28,235 bases of DNA, from contig WELB01000066.1 of the NCBI GenBank assembly GCA_009602725.1, forward strand, positions 329,859 to 358,093, read 5' to 3'. Origin of the DNA: Spirogloea muscicola. Taxonomy: Eukaryota; Streptophyta; Zygnematophyceae; Spirogloeales; Spirogloeaceae. Under the pieces are notes generated by a model that did not search any database, was not told the DNA's origin, and worked only from the letters and a program-made list of their open reading frames with translations. Positions 20,540 to 28,235 of the stretch are shown one piece after another; within the stretch, counting starts at the first letter, position 1; each line of letters starts with the position of its first letter. Position numbers and translations under genes: made by a program.

Positions 20540-23500
20540 ATGGCAGCAGATCAAGCTCAAAGTAGGCAAGGCCAGGAGGAAGGAGCTTCGAGTCATGTCG
20601 CAGGTCCTGAAGGGTTTCCTGTGGCGAGGTTGGAGGACCTGCGAGATACAGTGTTGAAAGAAGACATAAAGCGCATCACCTGTGAGAGGCCCAGTCAGGA
20701 GGTACTCCTGGCGATGCCCAACCGCTTTTGTGGTGGCCTCAGATACCAGCACAGGCAGCTCCCTCGACTCAAGGTTGACAATGAAAGTAAGTGACCTGAT
20801 GCGCGTGTATTCTAGGGTCTTCTTTCAATGTTCCCTATCTAAATCATATGCGTCCAATCTAAGTCCTGCTGTCTGTTCATTTGTGCACTTGAATGAATTG
20901 CTCATGAATGAATTGAATCTCATAGTCATATGATTTCCTGGCCTCCACAACTCTATGCATCATACGTTTAACATTGGTGTCACAGCAGGAATGACCTGCT
21001 AGCAAGGCCACATTGCTGCCTAGACCACTCCTAAATTCTCATTCTTTGCTCCTCAATGAGTAGGTCCAAGCAAGAGAGCAAGAATGACCAGCAACCTCCC
21101 CGTCTTGGAGGATCTGCAACTAGGCTCTCCTCCAACGTCTTTGCTCAGCAATGGAGAAGCAGTGCAGAATCAACCGCCATCAAGTGACTTCAAACTAGGC
21201 TTGAAAGGCGTCTACACGACTACATCAGCACTGAAGATGTTGGCCGGGGCTTCCAAGAGGTCAGGTCCGCCTTGCTGAGCAGCGTATCGTGATGTTGCTG
21301 AGATTGTGCATTCGGCTGACCTTCAATGTCAGGCCTTGCTGCACATCACTGGGAATGCTTACTTCTTGCATGATGCAGGTATGACCTGCGATCCTCTGAG
21401 CACGATGAGAAGCTTAGCAACTCCAACCTTGGTGGCCGACTACCAAGGCGCCACCTGGCAGGAGCAACGCTGGGTGGGCAGTCAGGCGTCTCCGAGCTTG
21501 ACATGAATAATAACAAGCATCTCACTCCGGCTGATTGGCCATCAGATCACAATATGCTCCAGAATGGCAAGGCACTTGGTGTTGCTGCAGACATGGAGAC
21601 GACGTCAGGCTGGCGTCTCAAAGATGCAGGCAGCCAACATCACCCCTTCTATCCTGGCAAGGGAACCACACTCGTTGACGGGAAGGATTGTGTGCTGAAC
21701 GTTGGCAGGCCAGGAGTCCTGCAGATTGTGGAGTCTGAAGGGGCTGAAGCCAGAGTCTGCAAGAGCGTCCCAGCAAGCCTTAGCTGTGGCAAGCTTAACA
21801 GCATATCAAAGTGTGGTGCACAGGAGCTCTTTGATAATGTGTGCAGTGCAGACATGGAGGAGGCCAGACAGGCAATGGTAGCAGTTGCCAGAAGGGAAGA
21901 CAATGCTGGTGCTTCTGTCGACAGGGAAGCTCAGGGGGAAGTTGCAACAGGGGCTGCGATGCAATTGGTGCTTGGCGAGAGTTTCACGGTGGGCAGGAAG
22001 GAGGTCGGCTCTGCCGTGACAAGTGTCAAGAAGGACATTTGCCAAGCTGGCCTTCATTTGTCAAGTGAAGCCCTTGCAGGTGGAGTGACGAACAACCCAG
22101 GAGGACAGTCAAGTGTGGTGCACGCTGAGCACCACGCTGTGACGGGCGCTTTGCTACCCCCTTCCAAAGCTCAGTCGCTTGACGGTGAAGCAGCTGACCA
22201 TGAGCCGGGTCGCAGCCACTTAGAGAGGTTGCAGGCGTGCGGTGCTGAGCCTGCAGGAGTGCAAGGAAGGACGTATGCTGGGCGCAAGAGGCATTTCCGT
22301 ATGCGCAGCTTGAGTGGTGTTCCTTTCATGATGGAGCCCACGGAGTCAGGACAGGGGTGGTCTGAAACCTGCAGTGGCGAGAGGTCGGCAACCGCAGACA
22401 GCCAAAGCCACGAAGGAGAACGCCAAAAGGAGAAGCGAGCAGGTACACACTATGTATATAGCCAGACGGCCAGATGGCCCGGGGCAACAGGAGATCCTGC
22501 AGACGTCGTGACGTCGAGGAGAGCCGTCATTCATCGGGCGAAGTGGGGAGGCGTGCTTGTCAATATGGCCGACAATGAGGCCTTCAAGAAGAGCCCTGAG
22601 ATAGGCAACCTGAGTCTTGCTTCGGCACCCAAAGGAAGCCAAACCAGGGAGGATGCTCCTGCTGTGCTCGAGGATCAGATGAATATTGGCGGCCGAGGCT
22701 CGGCCCCAAGTGTTAAGCACTTTGGGGGCGGCCTATCCATCACACCAGGGGAGGTGAATGGGTCTCCTACGGTAGTGCTTTCTCCAACAGGGCGCGGCAG
22801 CTCCTTTGCAGCATGGTTGAAGACGATAGGAAACAACAGACAGTGGAGCCCAAGCTTTCCCAGCCACGGCCAGCCTGTGGGGTTCCTGCTCGGAGGCAAA
22901 CGCGGAGGTCTTGTGGGTGTTGACCCTGTACCTGTCCTTGGTGGTGGAAAAGCTGTGCCATTTGATGAAAGAGCTAGCACACAACATGATGCAGGCCACA
23001 GCCAGTCTCACCCTTTCCTTCTTAATTCTGCGAGGGAGGCAGGAGGCCCTCTTGGCAGCGCAGCTGCGGATCTGGCTGGAGAGAAGGACAACAGGCCAGA
23101 CAGGATGGACGAGAGCAATTTGGGTGGGCAAGGGGCTGCCAGCCCCGGCGACATGGAAGTCCCGAGCCTGTCACAGGGCTTGCCGCTGCTGCAAGTTCCC
23201 TTACACCCTGCACAGAGCCAGAGCCGTGCAGCCCAGAGTGGGCCAGAGACACTGGGCGGCGTCCCTTCCGTTAGCGGACGATGGGCGCCAAGCCAAGTGG
23301 AGAAGTTGCAGGAAGTGCCTGCCAGAGATGGCAATAGGGCCGAGGTGGTGCAGCAGTTTCGTGACATTGAATTGGGAGCCTATCGGCCCTTCTCGTTGTC
23401 AGAGAGCAGGAAACCGGCCAGATCGTTTGCCTCCTCAATGCCAAGCTCCCTATCCCTGACACAGAGCATCCAGCACAGGTCCCTTGTGGCACCATCGACC

Positions 23501-26041
23501 TCCGTCAATGACGTACCACGCATGCCAAGAGTGCCGAGTGCGCCATCGCTCAGGAACCTTCAGCAGGAGCAGCACAGGGGCCGCATCCTGGGCCTTGGCT
23601 CAGTCCACAGCTCTCAACATGGGCCTGGTCTGGCAGGTCAAAGTGGCGGCATGACGGCAGAGATCCCGAGCTTCCAGTCACAGGTACCACAGGTGCAGGA
23701 CCTGGCTTCTGTCCAAGCGTGGAGGCTAGAGGTTACCAAACACCCTGACAATGAACGCCCAGCTTCCCTAGCCACTGCAGGCAAGTTCGACTTGTCCTTC
23801 ACCTTGACAAAGAAGTTGGCAATGCCAAAGCAGCTCTTCTGATCTTGACACTGAGGGCCTCAAGTCTTTGTAAACACACGTGGCAAGCAAGTTGCGACTT
23901 AAGGATTCCTAGTGTAGGCAGCGGTACACATGTGCTATTGCACTCCCTAAAGTGACAAAGTCGAATGGTATGCTTTTGCTGACATTGTCGAAATCTTATC
24001 ATCGCACATGGTGCAACTATTTGCACAGCAGGTGGTGTCCTTGCCGTGTCTCGGATGGCCCAATTTGTTGCCGGGAGAGTTACAGATGTCGCCACCTCAT
24101 CTTTCAGCTGCTCTGTGTGCGGAGCGGTGGGCCACAGGATGGATGAGTGCTCAGAGGCACCAGCCACGGTAAGCCTCCTAGTCACAGCTAGAAGGACCAA
24201 ATTGTCTGCAGACTACCTTTCTTTCAGTACATTGACCAACTTCAGCTACCAATGTCAGTACTTTGGCTCAGACTTACATGATGTGCTCCAGATCATAAGC
24301 GGGTTGGGGTTGTCTGTCAAGGTGAGAGATGACATGTGTGCAGTTCAAAGGGGTGCATGCATCAGATATGTGATCTTCCTCAACTGTCCTGCCATCTAGA
24401 GGCAGTACATGGAGGCACTACACTGTTACATCAGTGGGACCAGTAGAATTCCTCCTACTGTGTTGGCTTGGTTCATCTGATGATCTGGTGTAACTCTTGA
24501 AATATGCATATTTCTCTGGTAGGAGGAAAAACTACCTGCGGATCAGTTTATGGAAGAGCAAGAAGGGCAGGGAAGTGTTGACTTGGACGAGGGGCTCAAT
24601 AGCAGCTGTGTTAAGCACTTGCCGCAAGTCAATCTGAGTTGCTGGCCTGGCTGCGACCAAGCAAGAGCCAGCGGGAGCCAGGAGGGTGCTTGGAGACTGG
24701 AAAAGGGTGTTGATCAGATGTTGAACGAGGCTGCCATTGTTCAGCTCGCAGGAAGAAACGCTACAGAGCTAATGGTTGAAGGAGAGCAACATGGCTGCTG
24801 CAAAGAATTGGGGGCACCTATGCCAAGGGCGTCCGACTGTGATTGCGAAGGTTTTAAGCAAGAGCACTTGCAAGAAAGCATTCTTGTTGCTCTGGAGTCC
24901 ATCCGGCTCTCAAGGAAGGACCTCGCCAGGTCAGTCACAAAGTCAGATCTAGCCAGGTTTTGATTGCTGTGAGGAATGTGCTTCTTGTCTGGTAAAGGGA
25001 TGCATGCCTTGAAGTATGATGGTGTCTAAGATGGGAGAGGCAAATTGAAGTGTCAGTCATCATCGTAGTCAGAGGAGTCTGGAGCTTCAATAGGCCCTCA
25101 TTGCTCCCGTGGCTCTTGCAGGTGGCAAAAGCACCCCAACTATGGAAGGCGAATAGCTGGCTTCTTCCTTCGCCTCCGGATTGGTCGCCACCTTGGCGGC
25201 ACTGGTTACAAGGTGGCTTGCCTGCTAGGTAAATAATTAGTGTCAAGTGTGTTATTTCCAATATTGACATTCCCGTGAACATGGAAATTTCTAATAAAAA
25301 GATCAGTCCAAGAATTCTTCCAATAGGTAAGATACCGAAGAACTTGACCTATTAGTTGCCCCTCTTGGCTGCATGTCACCAAGCCACATGCAGCACATGA
25401 CTAGGTCCCTACATAAATCGTGGCTCTGCTGCTGCTGATACATTTATCTTACGAGAAAGAGAGTCAATTGTTTGATTCTAGGCCGATGTCAGAAGAAGGG
25501 TGTCTGCATGCAATGTGGAGCCCTGCACTGAGGCAATATTCTATTTCCAGAGCTTGGAGGTCCTCTGAGACACTGGGTCACATCTGCCTGCTTAACAGAT
25601 GGCTTTTAGCCGTCTTGAGAAGGCCTCTGCATAACATTCTTGATGACATGGCATGTGCAGAAACGAGCACGGAGAGTGCTCTGTGTGTCGATGTTGATGA
25701 CAAGGTCTCTACAGTGGACATTCAGTATGTGTCGAACAAACCCTTCACAGAGGTGAAAAGAAGTCTTAGCTCGCCCGACCCAAATGCATTCGGTTGCAGC
25801 CATGCTTGTACAACCTGGAGCTGGGTTGTTGTTAAAGTGTCAGCACTTGCATCAAGCTCCAGAAAAATTCAGGTGTTGTCTAGCATTGGTTGCAACATTG
25901 GTCGCAACACAGACAGTCTTCTTCTTTGCAAAGCAGGAGGAATTGGCGGACTGGTGGTCAGCAAATCAGCAGGCCTGCAGGCGATCAATTACCAAGAAAC
26001 ACGTGCTGGAAAAATTCCGAGAGCGCCTCAGCTGGCGGTGA
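20540..26041 (+). CDS. Zinc-knuckle and Plus3-domain protein (about 8 exons)
   Basis: Predicted protein of about 1,281 residues, probably nuclear. Exons: 20540-20786, 21064-21259, 21379-23780, 24032-24321, 24523-24929, 25122-25228, 25661-25752 (left end unsure), 25937-26041. The ATG at 20540 is the first after an in-frame TGA. Residues 1-945 are low-complexity (Gly, Ser, Gln, Ala) and match no family I know. A CCHC knuckle, CSVCGAVGHRMDEC (C-X2-C-X4-H-X4-C), is at about 975-988. A Plus3 domain follows at about 1170-1275: IRLSRKDLARWQKHP, IAGFFLRLRIG, TGYKVACLLG, VDIQYVSNKPFTEEELADWW. In Rtf1 this fold binds phosphorylated Spt5 during elongation; a similar role here is inference. The 23781 intron begins GCAAGT. 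Exon 4 contains an apparent GTAAGC donor that no in-frame acceptor can use. Part of the middle of Plus3 may be missing between 25228 and 25661. Confidence 0.7.
23869..23873 (+). terminator. Possible early polyadenylation signal (TGTAA)
   Basis: TGTAA lies 27 bp after the stop (23840-23842) reached when the GC-AG intron at 23781 is not spliced. It could end a short transcript encoding the long N-terminal region without the zinc knuckle and Plus3 domain. If so, the 3' half would be an alternative extension of the same gene. Confidence 0.35.
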
Positions 26042-26640
26042 TCCTCTAGCTTGCCCAAGTTGCTATACAGTCGACTTTACTTGTAGCACAAAGGGCTGCT
26101 GACAGTGGGAGAAGGCACCGCTAGGCTTTACTGTCTGTTCAATTATCCCTACGAGGAAGTCCCACGAGTCTTTTCAAGCAGGAGCTTGTTTGGGTCAACA
26201 ACCCGTGGCTCTGGAGTACGAAGTCTGCAGGTGAGCACTTTGTGGCAGAGAGCTATGTTCATGCATGCATATCTGCTGCAGAGTATAGGGACCTGTGTTG
26301 AACAGCAAGAAATTTAAGTAACTCATGAGAACATGTTTACTTGAGATCCACAAATGTCATTCTAAGTAATGTACAGGAATCTTAAAGAGAAATTTAATCA
26401 ATGCCTGTGTAGGTAGGCTTCGTCCACGTGTGGCATGCCATACAAGCTCTGGAGATTTTGATATCTGGGCTGGAGGACTCAAGGAGCACATCTTCCCTGT
26501 CTGCGTAATGGAGACTACCGGCAGGCAAGCCCAACAGAGCTATCGATGCTGCTGTTTGAAGCGGCGCTGATAGGGGCCTACGCATTATTGACATGCTGTA
26601 CAGGTTGGTCAGCTCTTCAAAGTAGATCCCCATCACATCT
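26042..26640. other. Unresolved region with coding-like patches
   Basis: Several short frames look protein-like but do not join. About 26110-26228 ends in a good CAG/GTGAGC donor and has two plus frames of interest (one contains QQPVALEYEVC). About 26413-26600 has plus frames containing GDFDIWAGGLKEHIFPV and ELSMLLFEAALIGAYALL. The codon-aligned minus frame across 26394-26636 contains APLQTAASIALLGLPAGSL. These may be further exons of the Plus3 gene, part of a convergent minus-strand gene, or remnants. Confidence 0.35.
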
Positions 26641-26880
26641 GCCCTCTCCCCCTTCCTCTGCAGTCCGTAGTCACTCTTTGCCGCTCTCTCGTTCCCTCAC
26701 CTCTTGCCCTTCACCTCCTGCCCCTTCTACATTAGCTTCTGCCATTGCCAGTCTGTGTCCTGCTTTCCCTGCTTCTTCTCCCTCTTTGAATACAGCCTTC
26801 CTGAGTACCTCCTTGATCTGTGTCCTAGTTTCGGTCAATGTTCCTCCCGGTCGCTCTTGCGTTTTCTCTCCTCCTCTATC
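26641..26880 (+). repeat. Pyrimidine-rich stretch
   Basis: About 240 bp of C/T-rich sequence on the plus strand with irregular CCTCTCCC-like units, no exact period and no convincing coding frame. The plus-strand open frame across it is Ser/Pro-rich because of composition. Confidence 0.6.
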
Positions 26881-27267
26881 TTCCTAGCAACAAAGGCACC
26901 AGCAATTGTGCAAAAGAACCCCTCAACCAAGCACTCGCCGATGCTGCCTCGCTCGCAGGACCGTGCCTACAGTTGAGGGATCTCTACGCTTCCATTTCTT
27001 AAATTGTCCAGCACCAACATGCTCAACACCGATTATATTGCAGACATGAAAGCAGTCATACATCCAAGCGTGTGCAGTGCGAGCTGCATACAAGAACGCC
27101 AGCCATGGTTGCTCAAAGCATTACCCCTGGCAGACAATGTGCCGTATGCTTCATGCTGAGCTGGTTGCCAACCCTTTGCTGTGCCTGTGACCCTCCTCCA
27201 CGAGCTCCCGCCCCTACACCTCTCAACATCATTATACTCGCTCGCTAGTCACTGCGCTGGCGAAAGC
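26881..27267. other. Unassigned intergenic sequence
   Basis: No gene, RNA gene or repeat was recognised here. Composition is ordinary between the pyrimidine-rich stretch and the next GC-rich patch. Confidence 0.5.
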
Positions 27268-27534
27268 ATGTGCTCTTCATCCTCAGGGAGCAGCCGCACA
27301 GATTGTCCTCGGCTGCCCTTGAGAGGCGAAGAGCAGGGGCGCGAGGGACCGTGGCCTCCGAGGGGAAGCCCCAGGAAAGCCACGGCTGTCCAGTCGCGCC
27401 CGCGGCGCTCGCTGTTGGGCGGCTATGACTCGAATCCCGTCCACGGCCCCGGCTGCGCCGGTCACAAGAACGGCGCTCTCAAGGACCGCCCTTTCGCAAT
27501 TATTATGGCTGAGGACTCCACAATCACGTACTAA
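27268..27534 (+). CDS. Doubtful ORF in a GC-rich patch
   Basis: The ATG at 27268 opens 88 codons ending at TAA. The last third (GGYDSNPVHGPGCAGHKNGA, then DRPFAIIMAEDSTITY) looks more protein-like than the Arg/Pro/Ser-rich first part. Another plus frame and a minus-strand frame (27564-27283) are also open, so GC content may explain all three. No family was recognised. It could be an N-terminal exon. Confidence 0.2.
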   Translation: MCSSSSGSSRTDCPRLPLRGEEQGREGPWPPRGSPRKATAVQSRPRRSLLGGYDSNPVHGPGCAGHKNGALKDRPFAIIMAEDSTITY

Positions 27535-28029
27535 AGGTCGAATGAGGGCTAGGCCAAGCTCCACGTACAGAGGTCCAAAGTTGCGCTTCAGACCACTTCA
27601 GCAATTGCAGCAGCAGGCAGAGGCCGGGGCTAGGGGTCCAATCTCAAACTCAAGGCTGTGAATAACAGGATGCAACTTTAGCTTCAACGGTAACATGTGG
27701 TAATATCAGTAATGCTTAGGGCTAGGCTCAAAGTTCTCGAGCAGCTAAGTTACGAGCCGTTGTGGAGCCTGGGAGGGCGGGCAACTCGCCGACGACAGCG
27801 CCGAGTGGGCTTCGAGACAACTGACAGCACAAGCAGCGTCTACAAGGGGCGCAAAGGTGTGGGGCGCCCAGAAGCGCAGAACCGCATCACTGTGGGAGGG
27901 GGTCGCCAGCGCTCCCCTTGCTCAAGTCGCAAGCCATGGCCGGTCTCAGCGCGGGCTCGCAGTCGCTCGCGACCTGGCCACTGCGCCTTGCCCATTCTAC
28001 ATGGGTTTAGGTTAGACTTTATGGTTAAG

Positions 28030-28037
28030 TATATAAG
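28030..28037 (+). promoter_or_regulatory. Candidate TATA box
   Basis: TATATAAG stands just upstream of a sharp rise in GC content at the right edge, with a transcription start expected near 28060. It is the best TATA-like sequence seen next to any GC-rich island in this window. Confidence 0.4.
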
Positions 28038-28052
28038 GGTTCGGGGCTTGAG

Positions 28053-28235
28053 ATGCAGCCTTCGAGTCTCAGAGAGGAGCTCGCAGCTTGGTCGACACCG
28101 GGCCCCTGCGGCCGCTGCGGGCCCTCAGAGTGCTGGCGACGGGGCCGCGAGTCTCCGAGGCGGCGCCGCCCCACGTCCGCGGGGCCCACAGCCAGCCACG
28201 CCGCGGCGCCTCCGGCCGTCGTGGCGCTGGCAGCG
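28053..28235 (+). CDS. Possible 5' exon running off the right edge
   Basis: The ATG at 28053 opens 61 codons to the window end, starting MQPSSLREELAAW and then Arg/Pro/Ala-rich. A second plus frame from the ATG at 28021 is open too and looks like an organelle-targeting sequence (basic, Ser- and Ala-rich), but that ATG lies upstream of the TATA box. All plus frames are open because of GC content, so the correct frame cannot be chosen here. Confidence 0.25.
   Translation, partial: MQPSSLREELAAWSTPGPCGRCGPSECWRRGRESPRRRRPTSAGPTASHAAAPPAVVALAA

Noticed and set aside
21280-21378. Open frame containing LQCQALLHITGNAYFL between exons 2 and 3 of the Plus3 gene
   Set aside because: Exon 2 (phase 2) joins exon 3 at 21379 directly in frame; including this segment needs phase 1 entry and breaks the frame.
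21649-23495. Many minus-strand ORFs of 60-130 codons opposite the long Plus3-gene exon
   Set aside because: The plus-strand frame is open for 800 codons and joins neighbouring exons in phase; the others are shadows.
1-28235. CRISPR array, rRNA genes, insertion sequences or viral genes
   Set aside because: No regularly spaced repeats, rRNA-like sequence, transposase or viral protein motifs were seen on either strand.

Overview
This is nuclear DNA from an intron-rich eukaryote, most likely a green alga. The two recognisable large genes read closest to land-plant versions (a plant-type mitochondrial Lon and a CHR24/ERCC6L-type SNF2 helicase). Coding exons are short and split by 60-400 bp GT-AG introns, gene starts sit in GC-rich islands full of CGG/CCG triplets, and the TGTAA motif typical of chlorophyte polyadenylation follows several stops. 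The genus cannot be named from sequence alone. Exons were assembled by eye from reading frame, splice-site phase and family similarity; no transcript data were used.

Layout, left to right. Positions 1-244 (minus): 5' exon of an F-box protein running off the left edge. Head-to-head with it, about 243-8434 (plus): a Lon protease gene of about 21 exons, complete from the substrate-binding domain to the stop, with an unreadable N-terminus. Converging on Lon, 9650-8778 (minus): a small, unrecognised three-exon gene that no long single ORF reveals. From 10119 to 16518 (plus): a 21-exon SNF2-family gene, divergent from the small gene across a CCG-rich intergenic segment.

From 16.5 to 20.5 kb no complete gene is visible. 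This part holds one good candidate coding exon (17128-17259), eight copies of a short hairpin-forming repeat in both orientations, a 109-bp direct repeat, and two GC-rich patches. From 20540 to about 26041 (plus) lies a gene for a predicted protein of about 1,280 residues: a long low-complexity N-terminal part, then a CCHC zinc knuckle and a Plus3 domain. The Plus3 half is joined through a GC-AG intron and could be skipped by an early polyadenylation site. From 26 kb to the right edge there are only uncertain coding patches, a pyrimidine-rich stretch and a GC-rich island behind a TATA box.

Functionally the genes are not a pathway: mitochondrial protein quality control (Lon), ubiquitin-ligase substrate selection (F-box), chromatin or DNA remodelling (SNF2), and probably transcription elongation (Plus3). 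The least explained items are the zinc-knuckle/Plus3 gene with its possible short isoform, the hidden minus-strand gene, the hairpin repeat family and the shared CATG start of the F-box/Lon pair.
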